Source: Streptomyces albofaciens JCM 4342 (GTDB lineage Bacteria > Actinomycetota > Actinomycetes > Streptomycetales > Streptomycetaceae). Taken from it: a stretch of 64,000 nucleotides of DNA. Positions 16,041-25,470 of this stretch are shown here, piece after piece. How positions within the stretch are numbered: position 1 is the first letter of the stretch; every line of letters starts with the position of its first letter. The stretch spans positions 1,354,001-1,418,000 of the forward strand of contig NZ_PDCM01000001.1 of assembly GCF_008634025.1 (NCBI RefSeq), read 5' to 3'. Position numbers and translations under genes: made by a program. Below the pieces are notes generated by a model. The model made no database searches. It was not told where the DNA came from and saw only the letters and a list, made by a program, of their open reading frames with translations.

Positions 16041-16463
16041 ATGCTGACCCTTACCAAGGCCCTGTACGACCAGATCGTGGAACACGCCCGCAAGGACCAC
16101 CCGGACGAAGCGTGCGGCATGGTCGCGGGCCCGGCCGGCAGCGGACGCGCCGAGCGGTTCATCCCGATGCTCAACGCCGCCCGCTCGCCCACCTTCTACG
16201 AGTTCGACTCCCAGGACCTGCTCAAGCTCTACCGCGAGCTGGACGACCGGGACGAGGAACCGGTGATCATCTACCACTCGCACACCGCGACCGAGGCCTA
16301 CCCGTCCCGTACGGACATCTCCTACGCGAACGAGCCCGGCGCGCACTACGTCCTGGTCTCCACCGCCGACACCGACGACGCGGGCCCCTTCCAGTTCCGC
16401 TCGTTCCGGATCGTGGACGGAGTGGTCACGGAGGAAGACGTCGAGGTCGTCGACGCGTACTGA
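16041..16463 (+). CDS. mec: Mec, JAMM-type CysO-cysteine metallopeptidase
   Basis: A 140-residue M67 (JAMM/MPN) zinc peptidase. In actinobacteria Mec releases cysteine from the C-terminus of the sulfur carrier CysO. The JAMM set is complete: Glu in HPDEACGMV and HSHTATEAYPSRTD, giving His-x-His-x7-Ser-x2-Asp. ATG 16041 gives the usual MLTLTKALYDQIVEHARKD start. cysO and cysM lie 4.5 kb downstream on the same strand; here the cobalamin uptake operon separates them from mec, whereas the three are adjacent in mycobacteria. CysO in this window has residues after its GlyGly, which gives a JAMM protease a second possible job. Confidence 0.92.
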   Translation: MLTLTKALYDQIVEHARKDHPDEACGMVAGPAGSGRAERFIPMLNAARSPTFYEFDSQDLLKLYRELDDRDEEPVIIYHSHTATEAYPSRTDISYANEPGAHYVLVSTADTDDAGPFQFRSFRIVDGVVTEEDVEVVDAY

Positions 16464-16524
16464 CGCCGGGCCGGCGAGCCGTACGGACCACCGCGGCGGC
16501 GGGCGCCGTCCGCGCACCTGACAC

Positions 16525-16682
16525 ACTGTGCCGCATCACCCTCGGGCGGCAGGACCCAGGAACCCGGTGCGAATCCGGGACGGTCCCGCCACTGTGACCG
16601 GGCCGCCGTACGGCCCGGGAGCCAGGAACTGACCTGCCGCCCTCAGCACACCGACCAGGGGACGCGGATCCCCCGGAGGAGG
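16525..16682 (+). promoter_or_regulatory. Cobalamin (AdoCbl) riboswitch
   Basis: A clear B12 riboswitch leads the btuF gene. GGTGCGAATCC (16566-16576), the B12 box GCCACTG (16588-16594) and GCCAGGAACTGACCTGCC (16621-16638) are the conserved core pieces. GGGCGGCAGG at 16544-16553 pairs with CCTGCCGCCC at 16633-16642. Downstream, GGGG and CCCC around 16658-16673 can pair right beside GGAGGAGG, the ribosome binding site, suggesting translational control. Cobalamin should shut off the operon. Confidence 0.95.
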
Positions 16683-16689
16683 CACGGCC

Positions 16690-17685
16690 ATGTCCAGGTC
16701 CCATCGCGCCCTGCGCGCGCTCATCCCGGCGGCGGTCCTGCTGCCGCTCGCCGCCTGCGGCAGCGGCGGCGACGACGGCAAGGCGCCCGACGGGGCCGGG
16801 ACCAAGGCGGCCGGCTTCCCGTACACCGTCACCAACTGCGGCGTACGCACCACCTTCCAGGCACCGCCGCGGCGCGCGGTGACCATGAACCAGCACACCA
16901 CCGAGATCATGCTCGCCCTCGGCCTCAAGGACCGGCTCGCGGGCACCGCCTATCTCGACGACAAGGTGCTGCCGCAGTACGAGAAGGACTACAAGAGCGT
17001 CAAGGTACTCGCCAAGGAGTACCCGTCGTACGAGACGCTGCTCGGCGCCAACCCCGACTTCGTCTACGGCGGGTACGCCAGCGCCTTCGACAAGGGCGAG
17101 GGCCGCGAGCGGGCGGCCCTGGAGAAGTCCGGCATCAAGACCCGCCTGAACATCGAGTACTGCTCCCAGGGCAAGACCGGCGTGCAGCAGCTCGCCCAGG
17201 AGATCCGCGAGGTCGGCGCGACCTTCGGCGTACGGGACCGGGCCGAGGCCCTGGTCAAGAAGGCCGAGACGACGATCGACGCCACCAAGGACAAGCTCAA
17301 GGGCGTCGCCCCGGTCCCCGTCTTCGTCTACGACAGCGGCGACACCGCCGTGCACACCGCGGGCGGCAAGGGCATCGGCAACGAGATCATCTCCCTCGCC
17401 GGCGGCCGCAACGTCTTCGCGGACCAGGGCCGGACCTTCACCGACGTGTCCTGGGAGCAGATCGTCGACCGCAAGCCCGAGATCATCGTGATCTACGACT
17501 ACGGCGGCACCACCGTCGAGGCGAAGAAGAAGCGGCTGCTGGACGACCCGGCGCTCCAGGACGTACCGGCCGTCAAGAACAAGCGGTTCGCGGTGCTGCC
17601 ACTGTCCAGCGCGGTGCTCGGCGTGCGCGTGCCGGACGCGGTCCGGTCGCTGGCCGGACAGCTGCACCCGGACGCCTTCAAGTAG
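16690..17685 (+). CDS. btuF: Cobalamin ABC transporter substrate-binding lipoprotein
   Basis: A 331-residue type III periplasmic-binding lipoprotein. The signal peptide ends in the lipobox LPLAAC (Cys23). The body has the two-lobe pattern of this family: RRAVTMNQHTTEIMLALGL and LGANPDFVYGGYASAF in lobe one, an alpha-helical bridge around residues 170-200, and GNEIISLAGGRNVFAD plus WEQIVDRKPEIIVIYDYGG in lobe two. The family also binds iron-siderophores; the riboswitch directly upstream is the argument for cobalamin. ATG 16690 lies 7 nt after GGAGGAGG. First gene of a four-gene operon. Confidence 0.88.
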   Translation: MSRSHRALRALIPAAVLLPLAACGSGGDDGKAPDGAGTKAAGFPYTVTNCGVRTTFQAPPRRAVTMNQHTTEIMLALGLKDRLAGTAYLDDKVLPQYEKDYKSVKVLAKEYPSYETLLGANPDFVYGGYASAFDKGEGRERAALEKSGIKTRLNIEYCSQGKTGVQQLAQEIREVGATFGVRDRAEALVKKAETTIDATKDKLKGVAPVPVFVYDSGDTAVHTAGGKGIGNEIISLAGGRNVFADQGRTFTDVSWEQIVDRKPEIIVIYDYGGTTVEAKKKRLLDDPALQDVPAVKNKRFAVLPLSSAVLGVRVPDAVRSLAGQLHPDAFK

Positions 17686-17691
17686 CCCGCG

Positions 17692-18738
17692 GTGACCTGC
17701 GAGACCGCGCCGCCGCCGCGCCGGCTGCGCTACACCCTCGTACTGGCCGTCCTGCTCGCCGCGCTGCTCGCGGCGGGGCTGGCCGGCCTCGTCCTCGGCT
17801 CCGTCAACATCCCGCCCGGCGACGTGCTGCGCATCCTGTCCGGGGACGCGCCGCCCGGCCCGTACCCGACCATCGTGCTCGACGTCCGGCTGCCGCGCGT
17901 GCTGCTCGGCGCCGTCGTCGGCGCGGGGCTGGCCGTCCTCGGCACCGTCCTCCAGGCGCTGGTCCGCAACCCGCTCGCCGACCCGTTCCTGCTCGGCGTC
18001 TCCTCGGGGGCCTCGACCGGCGCCGTCATGGTCGTCGTGCTGGGCGTCGGCAGCGGCGTGGCCACCACCGTCTCCATGCCGCTGGGCGCCTTCGTGGGCT
18101 CGCTCGCCGCGCTGATCGCCGTGTACGCGATGGCGCGGCGCGGCGGCACCATGACCACCGGGCGGCTGGTGCTGGCCGGCGTCGCGGTGCAGTACATCCT
18201 GTCCGCGCTCACCAGCCTCGTCCTGGTCACCGCGGCCGAGGCCGAGCACCTGCGGGCGATCATGTTCTGGACGCTCGGCGGCCTCGGCCAGGCCCGCTGG
18301 AACACGCTGTGGCTGCCCGCCGCCGTCCTGCTCGCCGGGCTCGCGCTGCTGCTCACCCTCGCCCGGCCGCTGGACCTGCTGCTGGTGGGGGAGGAGGGCG
18401 CCACCGTCCTCGGCCTGGACACCGGCCGCTTCCGCGCCGCCGTCTTCGTCCTCGCGTCGCTGGTCACCGGCGTGCTCGTGGCGGCCAGCGGCTCGATCGG
18501 CTTCGTCGGCCTGATGGTGCCGCACGCCGTACGGATGCTCGTCGGCGCCTCGCACCGCGCCCTGCTGCCCGTCGCGGCGCTGGCGGGCGCGGTCTTCGTC
18601 GTCCTCGCCGACCTGCTGGCCCGTACGGTCGCGGGCTCCCAGGAGATCCCGGTCGGGGTGATCACGGCGCTGGCCGGCGGACCGTTCTTCCTGTGGCTGC
18701 TGCGCCGCACGACACGTACGGAAGGGAGCACCGGATGA
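17692..18738 (+). CDS. btuC: Cobalamin ABC transporter permease (FecCD/BtuC family)
   Basis: A 348-residue membrane permease of the FecCD family with about ten segments. Family motifs visible are the first-loop DVRLPRVLLGAVVGAGLAV, LVRNPLADPFLLGVSSGAS and the C-terminal GSIGFVGLMVPHAVRML. The GTG at 17692 is 6 nt after the btuF stop. The stop codon overlaps the ATG of the ATPase gene (ATGA). Such permeases serve B12 or iron-siderophores; the riboswitch favours B12. Confidence 0.9.
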   Translation: MTCETAPPPRRLRYTLVLAVLLAALLAAGLAGLVLGSVNIPPGDVLRILSGDAPPGPYPTIVLDVRLPRVLLGAVVGAGLAVLGTVLQALVRNPLADPFLLGVSSGASTGAVMVVVLGVGSGVATTVSMPLGAFVGSLAALIAVYAMARRGGTMTTGRLVLAGVAVQYILSALTSLVLVTAAEAEHLRAIMFWTLGGLGQARWNTLWLPAAVLLAGLALLLTLARPLDLLLVGEEGATVLGLDTGRFRAAVFVLASLVTGVLVAASGSIGFVGLMVPHAVRMLVGASHRALLPVAALAGAVFVVLADLLARTVAGSQEIPVGVITALAGGPFFLWLLRRTTRTEGSTG

Positions 18739-18794
18739 CGGAGCACCGGATGACGGAGCACCGGATGGCGGAGCACCGGATGGCGGAGCACCGG
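18735..18794. repeat. Four 15-bp repeats at the start of btuD
   Basis: ATGACGGAGCACCGG occurs twice and ATGGCGGAGCACCGG twice, head to tail, in frame. Each copy holds a start codon and a GGAG, so translation could start at any. Confidence 0.9.
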
Positions 18795-19772
18795 AGCACG
18801 GGGCACCAGGTGAGTGGCCGGACCACGGACGCGGTTCCCGCCCCCGTCCCCGTCTCCGTACCCGGGCCCGGCCCCGCGCCCGCCCCCGCCGAGCTGCGGG
18901 CCGAGGGCCTGTCGTACGGCATCGACGGCCGCCACCTGGTCGACGGCGCCGATCTGTACGTCGGCCCCGGGGAGACGGTGGGCCTCGTCGGCCCCAACGG
19001 CAGCGGCAAGACCACCCTGCTGCGCTGCGTCTACGGCACCCTCGCCCCCACCCACGGCCGGCTCACCCTCGACGGGCGGGACCTGGCCGGGTTCTCCGCC
19101 AAGGAGCGGGCCCGGCGCATCGCCACCGTCCCGCAGGACGGCGGCGCCGCGTTCGAACTGACCGTGCGCGAGATCGTCGCCATGGGCCGCTCCCCGCACA
19201 AGCGCTTCTGGGAGACCGACTCGGCGGCCGATGCCGCGCTCGTCGACCAGGCGCTGGCCCGGGTGGGCGCCGCGGCGCTGCACGACCGTTCCTTCGCCGC
19301 GCTCTCGGGCGGCGAGCGGCAGCGCGTCCTGGTCGCGCGGGCCCTCGTGCAGCAGCCGTCGCTGCTCGTCCTCGACGAGCCGACCAACCACCTCGACATC
19401 CGCTACCAGCTCGACGTCCTCTCCCTCGTGACCGGCCTCGGCACCAGCGCCCTGCTCGCGCTACACGACCTCAACCTCGCCGCGTACTACTGCGACCGCC
19501 TGTACGTGCTGCGCGCCGGCCGCGTCGTCGCCCACGGCACGCCGCACGAGATCCTCACACCCGAGCTGCTGGCCGACGTGTACGGGGTGGCGGCGGAGGT
19601 CGGCGTGCATCCGGTGACGGGGGCGCCGACGGTGGTGTATCTGCCGCCGGGTGCGGGTGCGGGTGCGGGTGCGGGTGCGGGTGCGGATGCGGATGCGGAT
19701 GCGGAAGTGGAAGTGGAGGCGGACGCGGGCGAGGGTGCGGACGGGGACGCTGCCGAGGAGGTGCGGCGGTGA
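18735..19772 (+). CDS. btuD: Cobalamin ABC transporter ATPase with repeat-expanded ends
   Basis: A 345-residue ABC ATPase. Walker A is GPNGSGKTT, the Q-loop is in TVPQDG, the signature LSGGERQ, Walker B LLVLDEP, and the switch His in LALHDLNLA. ATG 18735 overlaps the btuC stop. Both ends are odd. The N-terminus is four copies of a 5-residue MTEHR/MAEHR unit, each giving a possible ATG start; the C-terminus is a run of Gly-Ala, then Ala-Asp, then Glu-Val pairs. Neither is part of the ABC fold, which spans about residues 57-300. The GTG of the next gene overlaps the stop (GTGA). Confidence 0.9.
   Translation: MTEHRMTEHRMAEHRMAEHRSTGHQVSGRTTDAVPAPVPVSVPGPGPAPAPAELRAEGLSYGIDGRHLVDGADLYVGPGETVGLVGPNGSGKTTLLRCVYGTLAPTHGRLTLDGRDLAGFSAKERARRIATVPQDGGAAFELTVREIVAMGRSPHKRFWETDSAADAALVDQALARVGAAALHDRSFAALSGGERQRVLVARALVQQPSLLVLDEPTNHLDIRYQLDVLSLVTGLGTSALLALHDLNLAAYYCDRLYVLRAGRVVAHGTPHEILTPELLADVYGVAAEVGVHPVTGAPTVVYLPPGAGAGAGAGAGADADADAEVEVEADAGEGADGDAAEEVRR
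19651..19710. repeat. Hexanucleotide repeats near the end of btuD
   Basis: GGTGCG-type units repeat about five times, followed by GATGCG units about four times and GAAGTG pairs. They encode Gly-Ala, Asp-Ala and Glu-Val pairs. Changes in copy number in steps of 6 bp would keep the frame. Confidence 0.85.
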
Positions 19773-20557
19773 GCGCGCAGGGGGAGGCGGCCGCCCAGGA
19801 CGGCCCGCTCGCCGCCCTCGCCGCCCTCGCCGCGCACGGCCCCCGCTACCGCCTCGGGCTCGGCGCCCCGCCGCCCGGCGCGCCCGGCTGGCTCGCCGCC
19901 GACCGCCTGCTCGACCCGTACGGCCCGGAACTGTCCCACCTGCTGGACACCGAACACCGCGGCAGCGGCCACCGCACCGCCCACGCCGCCGCCCTCACCC
20001 TCATCGCGGTCTACGCGGGCCGGGTGACGGCGGCGGCCGTGCTGCACTGGGCGCTGACCGGGCGCGTTCTGGACGTGCGGCCCGGGAACGTGTGGCTGCG
20101 GCCGGACCCCGGGCACGGCATCGCGGAGGTGCGGCTGCGGGCGTTCCGCATGCTGGATGAGGCGGACGGGCCGGACGAGCGTGAGACCACGGTCCAACAC
20201 GCCGTCCTCACCCAGCATTTGCTCCCCCTGGCCGACGCTCTGCGGGAGCGCACCCGGGCCGGGCTGCGGCAGTTGCGCGGGGGAGTGGCGCACGGCTGCG
20301 CGACCGCCCTCGGCGCCTCCCGCGCAGCCCCGGAACTGCTGGCCCGCCGCTGGTCCGCCTTCCTGGACGGCGCGCCCGGCGGACTCGCCGCACTGGGCGA
20401 TGTGGCCACCGTCACACGGTCCGACGGTACCCGGCGTCTGGTGTACCTCCGCCGGACCTGCTGCCTCTTCCATACGAGCGCCGAAGCCGTACGCTGTGCC
20501 AGCTGCTGCCTGACCAGCAGGGAAGCCCGTATCGCGGCGTACGAGGGGCGCTCCTGA
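19769..20557 (+). CDS. FhuF-like (2Fe-2S) protein in the cobalamin operon
   Basis: A 262-residue protein with the C-terminal signature of FhuF-type ferric-siderophore reductases: Cys231-Cys232, then Cys243 and Cys246 (CC-x10-C-x2-C), which bind a 2Fe-2S cluster. The first 200 residues are Ala/Leu-rich with helices such as HAAALTLIAVYAGRVTAAAV, again FhuF-like. The GTG overlaps the btuD stop (GTGA), so it is coupled to the transporter. In iron systems FhuF strips iron by reduction after uptake. Here the riboswitch predicts cobalamin cargo, so it might reduce imported cob(III)alamin; that is inference. The alternative is that the operon also moves a siderophore. Confidence 0.82.
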   Translation: MSAQGEAAAQDGPLAALAALAAHGPRYRLGLGAPPPGAPGWLAADRLLDPYGPELSHLLDTEHRGSGHRTAHAAALTLIAVYAGRVTAAAVLHWALTGRVLDVRPGNVWLRPDPGHGIAEVRLRAFRMLDEADGPDERETTVQHAVLTQHLLPLADALRERTRAGLRQLRGGVAHGCATALGASRAAPELLARRWSAFLDGAPGGLAALGDVATVTRSDGTRRLVYLRRTCCLFHTSAEAVRCASCCLTSREARIAAYEGRS

Positions 20558-20658
20558 TCCGTACTCCGGTCGCGCGGCGTCCCACCAGGTGTGCGGCAAC
20601 CGTCCGGATCGCAAGACGAGGTTCCAGTAGCCGGACCGGGAATCGATACGATGACCGC

Positions 20659-20772
20659 ATGGTTTTCCACGACGTGAGCGAGAAGACGCCGGGCATGTTG
20701 CTTGTGGCGCGGCTGCACGTCGACCTGTGCCGCCTAGCCAGCGCCATCTGTCCGAAGCGCGCTGTCGCCTGA
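20659..20772 (+). CDS. Cys-containing leader peptide upstream of cysO-cysM
   Basis: A 37-residue reading frame matching the small leader peptides found in front of sulfur genes in Streptomyces: it contains LLVARLHVDLCRLASAIC, with Cys codons in a fixed C-x6-C spacing near the C-terminus. A TACGAT -10 element at 20647-20652 lies 6 nt before the ATG, so the mRNA probably starts at or next to the ATG and is leaderless. An internal ATG at 20695 would give 25 residues. In related actinobacterial systems, ribosome stalling at Cys codons when cysteine is low switches on the downstream genes. Too short for most gene finders. Confidence 0.8.
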   Translation: MVFHDVSEKTPGMLLVARLHVDLCRLASAICPKRAVA

Positions 20773-20933
20773 CGCCGCCGGACACCGGCCGCGCGGCGGC
20801 CGCGGCGCGCGGCACGCCTACGTGCCTGTGCGCCCATCCGCGCTCTCCCGCACAGCGCCATCCGCGACGCACGCCCGAGCCTGCGCCGCGCGCACGCCCA
20901 TCCCGCACGCCCCGCCCTCCCACAGGAGCACTC
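20773..20933. promoter_or_regulatory. Probable attenuator region between the leader peptide and cysO
   Basis: This 161-bp stretch is very GC-rich and can form competing stems, for example GCCGCCGG against CCGGCCGCGCGGCGGC near 20773-20805. It ends with AGGAG 7 nt before cysO. I infer an attenuation region controlled by translation of the leader peptide; there is no T-tract, so Rho or ribosome-binding-site occlusion would be the mechanism. Confidence 0.5.
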
Positions 20934-22189
<1,256 letters not shown>

Positions 22190-22866
22190 CGCGGTAGTTC
22201 CGGGCGCGACGCGGACGTTCCGGGCGTGACGCGGTAGCTCCGGGCGAGACGCGGACGCGCTGAGACCAGGGGTCCGGTCCTCCGGGACCGGGCCTTCATG
22301 CCGTACGGGGCGGGGCTCCTGCGGTACGGGGCGGGGCTCCTGCTGTACGGGGTGTGGCTTCGGCGGTACGGGCGTGGCTCCGACCGTACGGATCACGGCT
22401 CCGACCGTACGGATCGACTCCACCCGTACGGATCGCGGCTCCGGCGGCACCGCCGGGGCGCGTACTGAAGCACGTAGGGGCGTACGCTCCACGCTCTTGG
22501 CCAAAAGCGCGCGCCCCCGAGCGCCTCACCGTCCCCGCGCGTCCCGCGCGCCTCGGCCCGTGGGCGGGGCCACCGGCCGGGCCGTACCGGGCGTCCGGCG
22601 CCGTCGTGTAGGCGTACGGCACCGGGGAACCACAGGAAGGGAGCCCGGTCCTGTACACACCCACCCGGACTGGTGATTCCGCCCACAGCTCGCCCCGCCG
22701 GAGGAGCCACCGGCCCTTTCGCGCCTTACCCTCGTGGGCACCGTAATGACCGCTCGGACCCGGCATGGACGCCGCCGGGCGAGGCCGGCGGGGACCTGTG
22801 CACGCCCCCGTCGTAGCCCCGCATGGACCCGCCGCTCCGCCCCCAGCCACGGAGGTTCACGCCCGC
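22190..22866. repeat. 677-bp gene-free, repeat-rich gap
   Basis: No gene found. From 22188 to 22259 there are about three and a half copies of a 20-bp unit of the type GACGCGGTAGTTCCGGGCG. From about 22300 to 22440 a GTACGG word recurs at about 15-25 bp spacing with GGGGCTC or GGCTCCG between. The last 200 bp are unique and contain the leader of the next gene, with GGAGG at 22851. In mycobacteria, a rhomboid-protease gene and murI sit at this place; no remnant is visible. Confidence 0.7.
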
Positions 22867-23619
22867 ATGAAGCTCACTGTCGTCGGTTGCTCGGGGTCGT
22901 TCCCTTCCACGGAATCGGCCTGTTCGAGCTATCTCCTGGAGGCCGACGGCTTCAGGCTGCTGATCGACATGGGCAACGGCGCCCTGGGCGAGCTGCAGCG
23001 CCACTGCGGTCTCTACGACCTCGACGCCGTTCTCCTGTCGCACCTGCACGCCGATCACTGCATCGACCTGTGCGGCTACTTCGTCGTGCGTTACTACCGG
23101 CCCGACGGCGGCCGGTGCGCGCCGATGCCCGTGTACGGGCCGGCCGGCACCGAGCGGCGGCTGACCGCCGCGCACGCGGACCTGCCGACCGACCAGGCGA
23201 TGAGCGAGGTCTTCGACTTCCGCACGCTGACGCCGGGCACCTTCACCGTCGGCCCCTTCACCGTCCGCGCCGACCTGGTCAGCCACCCCGTCGAGGCGTT
23301 CGGCTTCCGTATCGAGCACGACGGCAAGTCGCTGACGTACTCCGGCGACACCGGGGTCTGCGACGCCCTGGACGGCCTCGCCGACGGCACCGACTTCTTC
23401 CTGTGCGAGGCATCTTTCACGCACGGCAAGGAGGACATCCCGGACCTGCACCTCAACGGGCGGGAGGCGGGCGCGCACGCCGCGCGCGCCCGCGCGGGAC
23501 GGCTGGTCCTGACCCACATTCCGCCGTGGACCGACCCCGGCATCAACCTGCGGGACGCGCAGGAGGTCTTCGAGGGCCCGGTCGAGGTCGCCAAGGCGGG
23601 GGCGGTTTACGAGATCTGA
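22867..23619 (+). CDS. MBL-fold hydrolase (Rv1339-type phosphodiesterase-like)
   Basis: A 250-residue metallo-beta-lactamase-fold protein. The zinc motif is HLHADHCID (HxHxDH); further ligands are probably the His in VSHPVEAF, the Asp in SGDTGVCD and the His in LVLTHIPPW. It begins MKLTVVGCSGSFPS, typical of the RNase Z/PhnP-like branch. By position (after cysM, before rph-rdgB) and pattern it is the likely counterpart of M. tuberculosis Rv1339, reported to be a cAMP phosphodiesterase. ATG 22867 follows GGAGG by about 11 nt. The biochemical role here is inference. Confidence 0.85.
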   Translation: MKLTVVGCSGSFPSTESACSSYLLEADGFRLLIDMGNGALGELQRHCGLYDLDAVLLSHLHADHCIDLCGYFVVRYYRPDGGRCAPMPVYGPAGTERRLTAAHADLPTDQAMSEVFDFRTLTPGTFTVGPFTVRADLVSHPVEAFGFRIEHDGKSLTYSGDTGVCDALDGLADGTDFFLCEASFTHGKEDIPDLHLNGREAGAHAARARAGRLVLTHIPPWTDPGINLRDAQEVFEGPVEVAKAGAVYEI

Positions 23620-23644
23620 GCCGGGCGGGGCGCCGAGGGGCGCG

Positions 23645-23765
23645 CCCTGATGGCCGGCGCGCTTCGGTGGCCGGTGCGTTCCGATGGCCGGCTCGCTTCG
23701 ATGGCGGGTGCGCTCCGGTGCCAATGCGCTTCGATGGCCGGTGCGCTCCGGTGCCGATGCGTACT
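23645..23765. repeat. Degenerate GATGGCCGGTGCGCT tandem repeats
   Basis: About seven imperfect copies of a 15-18-bp unit containing GATGGCCGG and GCGCTTCG or GCGCTCCGGTGCC fill the 3' flank of the MBL gene. No coding potential or terminator is seen within it. Confidence 0.75.
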
Positions 23766-23791
23766 GGTGGCCACCGGCCGACGGCATGCAC

Positions 23792-23826
23792 AAGGCCCCC
23801 GCGACCAGTGTGGTCGCGGGGGCCTT
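23792..23826. terminator. Bidirectional terminator between the MBL gene and nagE2
   Basis: A perfect 16-bp stem (AAGGCCCCCGCGACCA) with the 3-nt loop GTG. It lies between convergent genes and can serve both; AA on one side and TT on the other flank the stem. Confidence 0.88.
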
Positions 23827-23964
23827 CGGTGCGCTCGGTGTGCCCGGGGCACTCGGGACGCCGGTTCCGCTTGGGGCGCCCGGCCCGCCCGGCCCGCCCG
23901 GCCCGCCCGGCCCGCTCGGGGCACCCGGCGCGCCCAGGGCGTTTTCCGGGCCGTCGGCCGGGGC

Positions 23965-25230
<1,266 letters not shown>

Positions 25231-25283
25231 CGGATTCCTCCTGGGGAGGCGGGCTCTCGGAGAACAGGGGGGAGGCCCGCTGG

Positions 25284-25316
25284 CTTGGTCTACACCACTC
25301 AGTGGTTTAGACCATT
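25284..25316. promoter_or_regulatory. Two adjacent DasR-binding (dre) sites ahead of nagE2
   Basis: CTTGGTCTACACCACT (25284-25299) and AGTGGTTTAGACCATT (25301-25316) both fit the 16-bp palindromic dre pattern (A-C/G-TGGTCTAGACCA). They are 1 bp apart and centred about 60-80 bp before the nagE2 start. Two sites side by side should give tight repression. Confidence 0.88.
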
Positions 25317-25470
25317 CTTAGCATGTCGCCCACACATAAAGGAATCCGTTCTTCCTCAACGTTTAGATCACGGACCAAGCGGCCCTCAAGTCCATCGACT
25401 TGAGGGCCCTCCGGACAGGGCCGTACGGGCCCGTCCACAGGGGGCGGGTCCCGGCTCCCGCCCGGTCCGC

